The notes beneath the pieces were generated by a model. It saw nothing but the letters and a program-made list of their open reading frames with translations, was not told the DNA's origin and did no database searches. From assembly GCA_963743575.1 (NCBI GenBank), contig CAVUQC010000007.1, positions 186,001-250,000 of the forward strand: a stretch of 64,000 nt of DNA, given 5' to 3'. Each line of letters starts with the position of its first letter. Within the stretch, counting starts at the first letter, position 1. Source of the DNA: DASUPK01 sp963743575. GTDB lineage: Bacteria > Actinomycetota > Thermoleophilia > Solirubrobacterales > 70-9. The position numbers and the translations under genes were made by a program. Below, piece by piece: positions 26,175 through 33,766 of the stretch.

Positions 26175-26678
26175 TCAGGCGGCCGCTGTGGGAAGCCGAT
26201 CGCCGCCCGCAACCTCGGTGCGCGCGGCCGCCGAGCCGGTTTCGATCTGCTCCTGCATTCGCCGCAGCGCCCTTTTCCAGCGCCGTTTCCACCAGCGCGA
26301 CCGGCCGAGCTCGCGGACGCGGTCGAATGCGCCCGGCGGGACGGTCCAGAAGGTCAGCGTCACTGTGGTCGTCGGTCCCTCCTCGAGCTCCCAGACCGTA
26401 CGAATCGGAATGTGGTCCAGGCGCCCACCGCGGCCATGCTCGACGATCCGGAACGGACGGTCGGCTTCCGCGATCACGGTCTCCATATAGCGCACTCCCG
26501 CGGGGGCATCGACGCGGAAACGGGCCGCAGCGCCCGCCCCCTGCGCGGAAATCCGCTCCAGCCTGAACTCGCTCGCGAAATGATCCGTCCAGCTGTCCCT
26601 CACCCCCAGATCGCTGATGAAGTCGAAGATCCGCTCGCGGGGAGCGTCAATGGAGATGCTGAGCGAAATCGGCCCCAC
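26175..26678 (-). CDS. SRPBCC-family (polyketide cyclase/START-like) protein
   Basis: This 167-residue protein starts ISLSISIDAPRERIFDFISD and continues with YMETVIAEADRPFRIVEHG and TTTVTLTFWTVPPGAFDRVR, the alternating strands and C-terminal helix of the SRPBCC fold, which encloses a hydrophobic ligand cavity. Such proteins bind lipids, polyketides or other hydrophobic ligands. The ligand cannot be inferred. It lies 18 bases upstream of the DUF4352-like lipoprotein gene in the same direction, so the two may be co-transcribed. Confidence 0.85.
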   Translation of the reverse strand: MGPISLSISIDAPRERIFDFISDLGVRDSWTDHFASEFRLERISAQGAGAAARFRVDAPAGVRYMETVIAEADRPFRIVEHGRGGRLDHIPIRTVWELEEGPTTTVTLTFWTVPPGAFDRVRELGRSRWWKRRWKRALRRMQEQIETGSAAARTEVAGGDRLPTAAA

Positions 26679-26817
26679 GGGCGCGCGATTCTAGTCGGCG
26701 GCAGCCGAGACCATCCGTCGTGCGTCCAACTCGCCCTGGAAATGGTGGACTTTCCGTACCACCGACCGCAAATGAATGGCCATTACGCAGTACTGGGAGT
26801 AGTATCGACGCACCCCG

Positions 26818-27381
26818 ATGCCGCCCCTTGAACAGAGTCAGGACCAGGTCCATCACGCGGGCGAGCCCGCCGGTGGGGTCGGTTCCTTCATCTGCCAGGG
26901 CTGCTCCTTCCCGGTCTCGTTCGAGCCCGCCGAGTCCATTCCGAAGTGCCCCAACTGCGGTGGCACCGACTTCAAGCGCTCCTCCATGTTCGAGCAGCCC
27001 ACGCTGCGCAATATCGCGATCACCCGCCCCGTCGCGAAGCCGGATGAGTGGCTCGACGGAGTCCGGGAGTCGATCGCGGAGCCGGGCAAGTACCTCGCGA
27101 TGTTCGCCGACGGGCGGACCTTGGTGATCGACCTCTCCGTCGGCTGGTCGCGCATCGGGCGCAGCCGCTCGGCGGACATCCGGCTCGATGATCCAACCGT
27201 CTCGCGCCGTCATGCCGTCATCGTGCGGACCCCGGAGGGCGATCTGCGGGTGCTCGATGACCGTTCGATGAACGGCATCCAGGTGAATGCCGAGCCCGTC
27301 GACTGGAGCCCGCTCGCGGATGGCGACGAGCTTCAGATCGGCAGATACACGCTGAGCATCATCGAGACCGCCGGCGCCTAG
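26818..27381 (+). CDS. Zinc-ribbon plus FHA domain signalling protein
   Basis: The 187-residue protein has an N-terminal zinc ribbon (C26, C29, C44, C47 in FICQGCSF and IPKCPNCGG) and a C-terminal FHA domain at about residues 105-185 with SRIGRSRSADIRLDDPTVSRRHA. FHA domains bind phosphothreonine peptides, so it probably reads out Ser/Thr kinase signalling. It is convergent with the STAS/RsbU genes, sharing the CTAG at the stop codons, and may belong functionally to the same phosphorylation-based network. No kinase gene is in the window. Confidence 0.88.
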   Translation: MPPLEQSQDQVHHAGEPAGGVGSFICQGCSFPVSFEPAESIPKCPNCGGTDFKRSSMFEQPTLRNIAITRPVAKPDEWLDGVRESIAEPGKYLAMFADGRTLVIDLSVGWSRIGRSRSADIRLDDPTVSRRHAVIVRTPEGDLRVLDDRSMNGIQVNAEPVDWSPLADGDELQIGRYTLSIIETAGA

Positions 27382-27728
27382 TCGACCGCGCGCAGCGCCG
27401 AATCCACCCCGGCATCGATCGGCACCGAGTCCGACATGGATACGGCCCCGAGCACCTCGCCGACGAAGGACTTCGGCAGGACGACCAGCCGGAGCTGTTG
27501 CCGCCTGTTCTTCATGCGGGCAGCTGCATCGAAGATCAGGCTGATTCCCGAGCTGTCGATGTAGGTCGTCTCGGTGAGATCGATCACCAGCGCGCGCACG
27601 TCGTTCGAAACTCCCCCGAGCAACTGCCGCGTCAGCTGGTCGACGTTCGAGGCGTCGACCTCGCCGGCGACACGGGCGAGTTCCACCTCCCCCGTCGTCT
27701 CGAATGAGAGCCTTGCGAGCTCTGGCAT
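27378..27728 (-). CDS. STAS-domain anti-sigma factor antagonist
   Basis: The 116-residue protein is a SpoIIAA/RsbV-like STAS domain with the phosphorylation motif TYIDSSGISL (Ser59 is the predicted site) and RALVIDLTET before it. In partner switching the unphosphorylated form binds an anti-sigma kinase and frees a sigma factor. Its ATG overlaps the stop of the upstream RsbU-like gene by one base, so the phosphatase that would dephosphorylate it is made with it. Confidence 0.93.
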   Translation of the reverse strand: MPELARLSFETTGEVELARVAGEVDASNVDQLTRQLLGGVSNDVRALVIDLTETTYIDSSGISLIFDAAARMKNRRQQLRLVVLPKSFVGEVLGAVSMSDSVPIDAGVDSALRAVD

Positions 27729-29368
27729 CAGCCGCGGTCGCCTATTCGTCGCGCAAGCTTCACCGTCGTGCCCCTTTCGCCCGTCTCGATGGCGACATCA
27801 TCCATGAACTCGTTCATCACGGGGATCCCACGGCCGCGATTGCCCCCACGGGGCTCGCGCCACCCGCCCCGATCGCGCACGGTCACGGTCGCCTCGCCCG
27901 CTTCGAGATCGGCGCTCAGATCGATCACGGCGTCGGCGGGACCGTATGCATGCTCGACCGCGTTCGCGCACGCCTCGGTGACGGCCACGGCGAAGGCCGC
28001 ACAATCGTCGTCGCTGCCGCCGTTGGCGGTCACCCAGCGCCGGATCAGGTGCCGCACGGTCGCGAGCTGCTCGGCGTTGGCGGGCACCTCGACGTCGAGG
28101 CTGTCGTGGAGGCCGACGGCGCGGACGGCGAGTACGGCGATGTCGTCGGGCACCTCGATCCCCTCGGTGAGGTCTCCGAGCACCCGGCGGCACATGAGCT
28201 CGGGCTCGTCGGGCGCCGCCTCGGCAGCCTCGGCGAGCGCCTCCTCACCCTGGGAGAGGGTCCGGCCCCGGCGCTCGATCAGCCCATCGGTGTAGAAGAA
28301 CAGCGTCTCGGCGGGCCCCAGCGTGATGCGCTGCTGGTCGTACTCAGTGACCGCGCCCGCGCCGATCGGGGGGCCACCCGGATCCAGCAGGAACTTGGGA
28401 GGCTCCTCGGGCCTTATGAGCAGCGGATACGGATGCCCGGCTCGCGCCCACTCGACCACCCAGGTATCCAGGTTGATCGTGGCGTAGATCATCGTCGCCA
28501 TTCGCGAGCGCTCCTCGTCAGCGAATCGGGCGACCTTGGTGAGGACCTCCGCAGGGCTCTCCAGGTCCAGGGCGTAGGCGCGCACCGCGCTGCGCAGCTG
28601 TCCCATGTAGGTGGCGGCCGCCATGCCGTGGCCGGCCACGTCGCCGATGGTCAGGCCGAGCCGCCGGTAGCCGAGCTCGATCACGTCGTACCAGTCACCG
28701 CCCACCGCCCCCTCCTCTGCGGCCGGGACGTACCACGCCGCCATGCTGAGGCCGGGCAGCCTCGGCAACCTGCGCGGCAGCAGGCTCCGCTGGAGCGTCT
28801 CTGCGATCTGCCCTTGGACGACCAGCCGAGAACGCTCGATCGAAAGGGCGACGCGGTCGGCCACCAGCTGCAGCAGCTGGACGTCCGCCTCGGAGAAGTC
28901 ACGTTGGGCCAGGCTCCCGACATGGAGCACCCCAATCACCCTCCCCTCGACGATCAGCGGAACCCCGAGGAGCGACCGGACCCGCTTTTCCCGCATCAGC
29001 GGATTGACCACGGTGACCTTGGAGTTGTCCAGATCCGGGATGACCACCGGCTGGCGCGTCGCGGCCACCCGGCCGGCGAACCCGCGGCCGACCGGCAACC
29101 GGAAGCCGCGCTCGACCTCTTCCTCGAGGCCCTTGGCCGCCCGGGCCGCGAGCGTCCGCCCATCGTCCTCGACGAGCAGCACGGCGGACGTGTCCGCGTT
29201 GAGGATCTCCGTGACCCGGTGGAGAAGCTCCGCGAGCAGGTCGTCCAGGTCGAGATAGGCGAGAGTCGCCTCGGTGACCCGCTGGACGTCCTCGAGCCGT
29301 ACGACCCCCTCCTCGGATGTGGAGGGCTCCGAGGCGACTTCCTCCCGTTTGGTGGGCTCAGGCGTCAT
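27728..29368 (-). CDS. GAF-PP2C phosphatase with C-terminal HATPase (RsbU/RsbW fusion)
   Basis: The 546-residue protein has a GAF sensor at about residues 30-190, a SpoIIE-type PP2C phosphatase at about 200-400 (GGDWYDV and IGDVAGHGMAAATYM) and an RsbW-like ATPase at about 410-545 with VTEACANAVEHAYG. It thus combines phosphatase and anti-sigma kinase functions in one chain, acting on the STAS protein encoded next. The signal for GAF is unknown. No sigma factor gene is in the window, so the final target is not identified. Confidence 0.92.
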   Translation of the reverse strand: MTPEPTKREEVASEPSTSEEGVVRLEDVQRVTEATLAYLDLDDLLAELLHRVTEILNADTSAVLLVEDDGRTLAARAAKGLEEEVERGFRLPVGRGFAGRVAATRQPVVIPDLDNSKVTVVNPLMREKRVRSLLGVPLIVEGRVIGVLHVGSLAQRDFSEADVQLLQLVADRVALSIERSRLVVQGQIAETLQRSLLPRRLPRLPGLSMAAWYVPAAEEGAVGGDWYDVIELGYRRLGLTIGDVAGHGMAAATYMGQLRSAVRAYALDLESPAEVLTKVARFADEERSRMATMIYATINLDTWVVEWARAGHPYPLLIRPEEPPKFLLDPGGPPIGAGAVTEYDQQRITLGPAETLFFYTDGLIERRGRTLSQGEEALAEAAEAAPDEPELMCRRVLGDLTEGIEVPDDIAVLAVRAVGLHDSLDVEVPANAEQLATVRHLIRRWVTANGGSDDDCAAFAVAVTEACANAVEHAYGPADAVIDLSADLEAGEATVTVRDRGGWREPRGGNRGRGIPVMNEFMDDVAIETGERGTTVKLARRIGDRG

Positions 29369-29401
29369 CCCCAGGAAGCGCCTAGGTTCGCAGGTATCGG
29401 G

Positions 29402-30391
29402 TCAGGCAGCGGTGACCGAGGCGCTCGGCAGGCCGCTCCGCCGGCCGACCAGCTTCGCACTCAGCGGGCCGGCGATCTCGACGTGACCATCGTCGTGGAC
29501 CAGCATTCCGCCGTGCTCGGCGAGCAGCTGGCGCCCGTCGTTCGGACCGCTGAGCAGGGCCGCCTTGGAGAGAGTCTCGGCCTCCAGGGCGGTCCGGCCA
29601 CGTGCGGTGACGCCGACCAGCCCGGTCCAGGCAGGCCCGCCGGTGCTCGGGTCGAGCAGGTGATGGGCGAAACCACCGTCCCTGAGCCTCCATAGGCGAA
29701 TGTCGAGCCCCGATGTCGCAATGCCCCCGGCCGAGACGTCGAAAATCGCCGCCGGCTCGTCGTCGATCGGGTGACGTGCGTGGACCGGAACGGGATCGAG
29801 GCTCGATCCGAATCCGCCGACGCGGACATCCCCGCCGCAATCCACGACGAAGCGCGAGTAGCCGCGCAGGTGCGCGGCAACGAGGTCCGCGGCAAGGCCC
29901 TTGCCGGACCCGCCTGTGTCGAAGGCCACCCCGAGAGGACGCCGGATCGTGCCGATCTCGTCGTTGACTGCGAACTGGCTCCACTCCGCCTCCCGGCGGG
30001 GGCGCGCCGGACGGCGCTCGGGTGCGGTCGCGAGCGCGTCCGCCAGTGGTTCCGGCGCGACCCCGGCACGGGACTCGACGTACCCAGCTGCCACGATCGC
30101 CCTGCCCAGGGTCGGATCGACCAGACCGCCACTCCGCTCCGCCGCCCAGAGCCCCGCCTGGACCGCCTGGCGGAGAAGCGCCGAGGCCGGGACCGTCTCG
30201 CGCGGGTCCTCGTTGAACTCCGTCAGCTCGCTGTCGGGATTGAACCGGGAGAGGGCCGCATCGAAGCGCTCGATGAAGAGCCGCTCTCGATTTGCGGCCT
30301 CCCAGGCGGGCGGCGAGCCGGGGAGCGGATCCCCGATCAGCAGCCGGACCTCGCAGCCCATCGCATTGAAGGTGAGGTCGTGATTGCTCAT
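29402..30391 (-). CDS. apbE: FAD:protein FMN transferase (ApbE family)
   Basis: The 329-residue protein matches ApbE: FNAMGCEVRLLIGD at the N-terminus, RFDAALSRFNPDSELTEFN, the core FDTGGSGKGLAADLV, VVDCGGDVRVGG, ATSGLDIR and HHLLDPSTGGP. ApbE transfers FMN from FAD to a Thr or Ser of a partner, usually an extracytoplasmic redox protein. I place the start at 30391, where ATG overlaps the stop of the upstream small-protein gene (ATGA); the frame is open upstream but is antisense to other genes. It is the last gene of the redox operon. A standard FMN_bind partner is not present in the window. Confidence 0.9.
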   Translation of the reverse strand: MSNHDLTFNAMGCEVRLLIGDPLPGSPPAWEAANRERLFIERFDAALSRFNPDSELTEFNEDPRETVPASALLRQAVQAGLWAAERSGGLVDPTLGRAIVAAGYVESRAGVAPEPLADALATAPERRPARPRREAEWSQFAVNDEIGTIRRPLGVAFDTGGSGKGLAADLVAAHLRGYSRFVVDCGGDVRVGGFGSSLDPVPVHARHPIDDEPAAIFDVSAGGIATSGLDIRLWRLRDGGFAHHLLDPSTGGPAWTGLVGVTARGRTALEAETLSKAALLSGPNDGRQLLAEHGGMLVHDDGHVEIAGPLSAKLVGRRSGLPSASVTAA

Positions 30392-30408
30392 GAGGTCGAG
30401 GTCACCAC
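30388..30408 (-). repeat. 21-bp stop/start overlap sequence, copy 1
   Basis: The minus-strand sequence GTGGTGACCTCGACCTCATG followed by A encodes the tail VVTSTS and contains the ATGA that starts apbE. It differs by one base from the stretch at 32691-32711, which starts the ferric-reductase-like gene. Confidence 0.8.
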
Positions 30409-30639
30409 GGGGGCCGGCGCCGTGCTGCCGCCGGAGCTGGAGGTCGTCTGGGCGGTTGGGCCGGCGGTCGCGGCTGGGATCACCTTTGTGATGATGATTT
30501 TCTTTCGCGGCCGGACTTTGGCCGGCACCGGCGATATCGAGGCGCTGCCCAGAGCCGGATCGCGGCCCGACTGGAGCTGCAGGGCGAGGAACTCGAAGAC
30601 GACGGCGATGCAGGCGATCGCCACCAGGAGGGTCTTCAT
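30388..30639 (-). CDS. Small single-pass membrane protein with Ser/Thr-rich tail (redox operon, small 3)
   Basis: The 83-residue protein has one N-terminal membrane helix (LLVAIACIAVVFEFLALQLQ), a basic KVRPRKKIIITK stretch and a Thr/Ser/Pro-rich tail ending VVTSTS. It overlaps the ferredoxin gene upstream and apbE downstream by four bases each, so it is a genuine operon member. Its tail ending and the last 21 bases of the gene match those of the small protein at 32691-32888. No cysteine- or heme-binding motif beyond a single Cys in the helix is visible. Function unknown. Confidence 0.75.
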   Translation of the reverse strand: MKTLLVAIACIAVVFEFLALQLQSGRDPALGSASISPVPAKVRPRKKIIITKVIPAATAGPTAQTTSSSGGSTAPAPVVTSTS

Positions 30640-30842
30640 GGGTAGACGACCTCGCCTGTCTCCGAGTCGACAACCTCGATCGCCAGCGCGGGGCAGGCCT
30701 TTGCGGCCTTGAGGATCAACTTGTCCGGGCCACTGCCGATCACCTCGGCGGTGTCTCCAAGCTCGAAGACCTCGGGTGCGATGTCGACGCAATCGCCGTG
30801 TGCGCTGCAGGCGCTGCGGTCGATCTTGGGGATGTAGCTCAT
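30636..30842 (-). CDS. [3Fe-4S]-type ferredoxin
   Basis: The 68-residue ferredoxin has the ligand pattern C12-x2-His15-x2-C18 and C50-P, in which His replaces the second Cys of a [4Fe-4S] motif. This is typical of actinobacterial [3Fe-4S] ferredoxins. It lies between the FAD reductase gene and a small membrane protein gene with ATGA overlaps at both ends. In most genomes such ferredoxins feed cytochrome P450s; here no P450 is present and the likely partners are the FAD reductase and the membrane heme protein of the operon. Confidence 0.92.
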   Translation of the reverse strand: MSYIPKIDRSACSAHGDCVDIAPEVFELGDTAEVIGSGPDKLILKAAKACPALAIEVVDSETGEVVYP

Positions 30843-32026
30843 GGGTGCTCCTTTCCATTCGTCCTCTGGATGTAGGTGTGTTCGATCTCCTTGCGGAGTC
30901 GGGCGAAGTCCCGCGGTCGCCCGACGACGAGCGCGCCGACGGGCTGCTCGTCCTGCGTGTAGACCACGGCGAAATCCCGCTCCCTCGGCCGTCCCTCGAC
31001 GGTGACGTCATCCGCTTCCTCCGCATGGCCGACGTACTGGATCCGCAGCCCGTATTGGTCGCTCCAGAAGCTCGGCAGCGGAGGTCGGTCCGGCTGCTCG
31101 CCGGCGATCGCCCGCGCTACAGCCATTCCCTGTCGGGCCGCGGCGTCCCAGTGCTCGGTTCGGCGATGCTCACCGTGGCGATGGTCGAAGCTCCTCGCGA
31201 CGTCGCCGGCCGCCCAGACATTTGGCAGCGAGGTGCGGCCCGCCTGATCGGTGAGCACTCCGTCGATCTCCAGGCCGCTTCCCTTCAGCCAGCCGGCTTC
31301 CGGTGCCACTCCGATCCCGACGACGACCGCGTCGCACTCGAGTGGCTCGCCCTTCGAGAGCGCGAGCTTCTCGACCACGCCGTTCCCACATGCGCCATCC
31401 AGCTTCGTGCCGAGCCGCACGTCGACGCCCTCCTCGTCGTGCATCTTCATCAGCCAGAGGCCGACCTCCTTGCCGAGGACGCCCGTGAGAGGGGCGGGCA
31501 ATGCCTCGACGATCGTGACCTCCGCGCCTGCGGCGCGGGCGGTGGAGGCGACCTCTTGGCCGATGAATCCTGCACCGACGACTGCCAGGCGGGCGCCCTC
31601 GCGAAGCTCCTCGCGGAGGCGCCGCGCGTCGGCGAGCGTACGCAGGTAGTGGACGTTCGTGTAGCCCTCGAGAGGAGGAAGCCTGCGCGCACCGGCACCG
31701 GTGGCGATGACGAGTTCCTCGTAGAAGAGCTCGCTGCCGTCGTCGAGTTCGACTCGATGACGCTTGGGCTCAAGCCGCACAGCCTGTCGCCCGACGATCA
31801 AATCGACCCGGTTGTCCTCGTACCAACTCGCGGGCCTGAAGGCGACCTCGTCGTCGGAGAGCTCACCGGCCAGGTGATCCTTCGACAGAGGCGGGCGGTC
31901 ATAGGGCCGCTCCGGCTCGCCGCAGACCATCGTGATTCGCCCTTCGTACCCGCGCCGCCGGAGAGTCTCCGCGCAGCGCTGGGAGGCGAGACCGCCGCCG
32001 ACGATCACCACGCCGCAGCCATTCAT
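30839..32026 (-). CDS. NAD(P)H-dependent FAD ferredoxin reductase (rhodocoxin/putidaredoxin reductase type)
   Basis: The 395-residue flavoprotein has the FAD motif VVIVGGGLASQRCAE at the N-terminus, the NAD(P) motif LAVVGAGFIGQEVAS near residue 147 and the second FAD contact NVWAAGDVA. It should reduce the adjacent ferredoxin with NAD(P)H. The ATG at 32026 lies in the stop of the ferric-reductase-like gene, and its own stop overlaps the ferredoxin start. The frame is open further upstream but this is antisense noise, and the Rossmann motif begins five residues after the chosen start. Confidence 0.93.
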   Translation of the reverse strand: MNGCGVVIVGGGLASQRCAETLRRRGYEGRITMVCGEPERPYDRPPLSKDHLAGELSDDEVAFRPASWYEDNRVDLIVGRQAVRLEPKRHRVELDDGSELFYEELVIATGAGARRLPPLEGYTNVHYLRTLADARRLREELREGARLAVVGAGFIGQEVASTARAAGAEVTIVEALPAPLTGVLGKEVGLWLMKMHDEEGVDVRLGTKLDGACGNGVVEKLALSKGEPLECDAVVVGIGVAPEAGWLKGSGLEIDGVLTDQAGRTSLPNVWAAGDVARSFDHRHGEHRRTEHWDAAARQGMAVARAIAGEQPDRPPLPSFWSDQYGLRIQYVGHAEEADDVTVEGRPRERDFAVVYTQDEQPVGALVVGRPRDFARLRKEIEHTYIQRTNGKEHP

Positions 32027-32694
32027 GCCGACTCCTCGGCGATCGCTCCGGTCAGCACCCGTTGCGGTGGCGGTGCGGGAGCGTCGATCTGGCGCTCCCG
32101 GCGCCGCTCCGCCGCTTGGCGCTTGCGCTCCCGGCCCTTGCGGCTCCCGTGACCGACTCGCGCCACGAACATCGCGCCGATCAGGGGGGCGGTCAGGGCG
32201 ATCGGCCAGTAGAGCCAGGGGCTCGATGCGTCGGTTCCGGCGCCCAGGGTGTGGACCACGCCGAGCGCGTAGACGACGATCGTCGCGCGGTGGGCCTTGC
32301 GCCAAAATGCCGGCCCGATCCGCCTGCGGACGTAGAAGCTCAGTCCGAGCACGGCGGCCAGCCAGCCGCCGATGATCCCGAGGCCAGTGAAGGCGGACTT
32401 GTAGGCCATCGTGAACGGGACCGCGATTCCCGCCAGCCCTGGGTTCAGCCAGGGGTCGCCGAGCAGGGTCAGGCCGTGCACGGCGATCGCCACCAGGCCG
32501 GCGAGGGCGGTCTGCTCGTGGATCGCGACAAGGGTCTTGTTGGCCCCGGGCTTCCTGGCGAACCTGCCGGCCATGGCCAGGCCGATGCCGACCGAGATCG
32601 TCACCAGCGCCAGCGCCACCACTCCGGAGGCGCGGCTCGCCAGCCACCAGCCGTGCTGAGCGAGTGTCTGAGTTGTCGCAGTCCCTGCGGTCAT
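32023..32694 (-). CDS. Ferric-reductase-like transmembrane protein (heme b, YedZ/MsrQ-like)
   Basis: The 223-residue protein has about six hydrophobic segments with histidines placed as in the ferric-reductase-like domain: VAIHEQTALAGLVAIAVHG, FWRKAHRATIVVYALGVVHT. These would bind b-type hemes and carry electrons across the membrane. The C-terminus is a long basic cytoplasmic tail (RKGRERKRQAAERRRERQ). It has no flavin or NADPH domain of its own; those functions are on the next gene products. It starts with an ATG that overlaps the upstream small gene in a conserved 21-bp context. Confidence 0.88.
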   Translation of the reverse strand: MTAGTATTQTLAQHGWWLASRASGVVALALVTISVGIGLAMAGRFARKPGANKTLVAIHEQTALAGLVAIAVHGLTLLGDPWLNPGLAGIAVPFTMAYKSAFTGLGIIGGWLAAVLGLSFYVRRRIGPAFWRKAHRATIVVYALGVVHTLGAGTDASSPWLYWPIALTAPLIGAMFVARVGHGSRKGRERKRQAAERRRERQIDAPAPPPQRVLTGAIAEESA

Positions 32695-32711
32695 GAGGTC
32701 GAGCTCACCAC
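32691..32711 (-). repeat. 21-bp stop/start overlap sequence, copy 2
   Basis: The minus-strand sequence GTGGTGAGCTCGACCTCATG followed by A encodes VVSSTS and contains the ATGA that starts the ferric-reductase-like gene; it differs from copy 1 (30388-30408) at one base. Confidence 0.8.
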
Positions 32712-32888
32712 CGCGGTCGGGGCCTGCTGCGGGACTACTGCAGAAACCGCCGGCTTGGGCTTGAGGGTCGCGGCGCGGACGTTCAGGGGCCCGGCGCTGG
32801 GCTGAAACGCGATCAGCTGCAGGACGACGATGAAGAGCGCCACGGCGCCGATCACCGTCGGCCAGGCGGAGGGCCGGCGCCTAGTCAT
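32691..32888 (-). CDS. Small single-pass membrane protein with Ser/Thr-rich tail (redox operon, small 2)
   Basis: The 65-residue protein has one membrane helix (PTVIGAVALFIVVLQLIAF) and a short Pro/Ser/Thr-rich extracytoplasmic tail ending VVSSTS. It overlaps the upstream small gene by 8 bases and the ferric-reductase-like gene by 4. The helix-to-tail arrangement and the ending resemble those of the protein at 30388-30639, suggesting paralogs. It may be a small subunit of the membrane redox complex; that is inference. Confidence 0.72.
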   Translation of the reverse strand: MTRRRPSAWPTVIGAVALFIVVLQLIAFQPSAGPLNVRAATLKPKPAVSAVVPQQAPTAVVSSTS

Positions 32889-33129
32889 CGCGCCGGCCTC
32901 CGTTGAGGACGGTGCTCGGGAGCGTCTGAGTGCTGACCGCGGGGGTCGCCACCGTTCCACTCGTCCCGGTCGTGACCGGACGGGTCGTCGAGCCGCCATG
33001 GTTCGTGGAGACGATCGCGGTGGGCGACGCATGCTGTGCCGCCGGGTTGTTCGCCCAGGCGACGCCGCCGAGGCCACCAAGGGCCAGGACGACGGCGCCC
33101 GCCGCGATTCTCTTTCTGATTTCGCTCAT
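32881..33129 (-). CDS. Small secreted or membrane-anchored Thr-rich protein (redox operon, small 1)
   Basis: The 82-residue protein is the first gene of the redox operon. It has a basic start, one hydrophobic segment (IAAGAVVLALGGLGGVAWA) that could be an uncleaved anchor or signal peptide, and a tail rich in Thr, Ser and Val containing TTGTSGTVAT. A good ribosome binding site (AAGGAG, 9 bases spacing) precedes its ATG. Its N-terminus is clearly related to that of the protein at 33231-33626. A predicted response-regulator site lies 73 bases upstream. Confidence 0.75.
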   Translation of the reverse strand: MSEIRKRIAAGAVVLALGGLGGVAWANNPAAQHASPTAIVSTNHGGSTTRPVTTGTSGTVATPAVSTQTLPSTVLNGGRRDD

Positions 33130-33201
33130 CTGGTGTCTCCTTCGGACTCCTCTGAGTTGCTGATCCAGTGTCCGCTTCGACCGTCAAGCGGCCTGAGAAG
33201 C

Positions 33202-33223
33202 CCGGGTAAAGAGACGGGAAAGG
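33202..33223 (-). promoter_or_regulatory. Direct-repeat site A, predicted OmpR-type regulator binding site
   Basis: The plus-strand sequence has GGTAAAG and GGGAAAG in direct repeat with an 11-bp step, inside the 22-bp block starting CCGGGTAAAGAG. It lies 73 bases upstream of the first gene of the redox operon. Response regulators of the OmpR/PhoB family bind such 11-bp-spaced direct repeats. The same block with three substitutions occurs at 33697-33718. Confidence 0.6.
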
Positions 33224-33230
33224 CGTGGCC

Positions 33231-33626
33231 TCAGTCGCCGCCCCCGCCCTCGTGCTCGCCGCCGCCCTCGCTCTCGCCGCCGCCACCGCCGGAACCGCTG
33301 CTGCCGGTGTGCACGGCTCCGCCCCCGCCACCCGAACCGCTGGTGCCGGTGGAGACCGGAGGACTCGAAGACGAAGAGCCGCTCGAACCGCTGGAGACGG
33401 GGGTGCTGGTCAGGCTGGATCCGGCCGTCGCACCGGGCGGACTTCCGGCCGAGCGCCTGTGCTTCGGCTTCTTGTGCACGGTTCGCCTGATCACCTGGGT
33501 GGTGGGGACCGCCGGTGGATCGACTCGATCGGGCGCTCGCCGGTTCGCACTGATCGCGTAGCCGCCGAGGCCTCCAAGCCCGAGGACGATCGCCAGCGCG
33601 GCGATCTTGCTTCTCCAATCGTTCAT
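33231..33626 (-). CDS. Small membrane-anchored Ser/Gly-rich protein (small 4)
   Basis: The protein (131 residues from the ATG at 33626) has one N-terminal hydrophobic segment (IAALAIVLGLGGLGGYAIS), a basic HKKPKHRR stretch and a long low-complexity Ser/Gly tail ending in Gly/Glu/His repeats, with VSTGTSGSGG inside. The N-terminal 20 residues align with the protein at 32881-33129. I prefer 33626 over 33632 because AAGGAG is then at normal spacing. It is transcribed separately from the redox operon but has the same upstream site. Confidence 0.7.
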   Translation of the reverse strand: MNDWRSKIAALAIVLGLGGLGGYAISANRRAPDRVDPPAVPTTQVIRRTVHKKPKHRRSAGSPPGATAGSSLTSTPVSSGSSGSSSSSPPVSTGTSGSGGGGGAVHTGSSGSGGGGGESEGGGEHEGGGGD

Positions 33627-33696
33627 CAGCATCCGCTCCTTGCCTTGAGGGTCGAGCGGCGAGTGTTGGGCGTGGCGGCTAAGGAATCGGAGAGCT

Positions 33697-33718
33697 CCGG
33701 GTAAAGCGCGGGGAAAGG
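33697..33718. promoter_or_regulatory. Direct-repeat site B, predicted OmpR-type regulator binding site
   Basis: GGTAAAG and GGGAAAG recur here with the same 11-bp step, inside the 22-bp block starting CCGGGTAAAGCG. The site is 71 bases upstream of the small-protein gene on the minus strand and 49 bases upstream of the response regulator ATG on the plus strand, so it could serve both and give autoregulation. Confidence 0.6.
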
Positions 33719-33766
33719 ATTGACCTGCCCGGCTGGGAGGGCGGATAGCGGCGTTACATTGGCTTC

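Noticed and set aside
30391..30673. N-terminal extension of ApbE by 94 residues
   Set aside because: The extension is antisense-type low-complexity text overlapping the small-protein and ferredoxin genes; the ATG in the ATGA overlap gives a normal ApbE.
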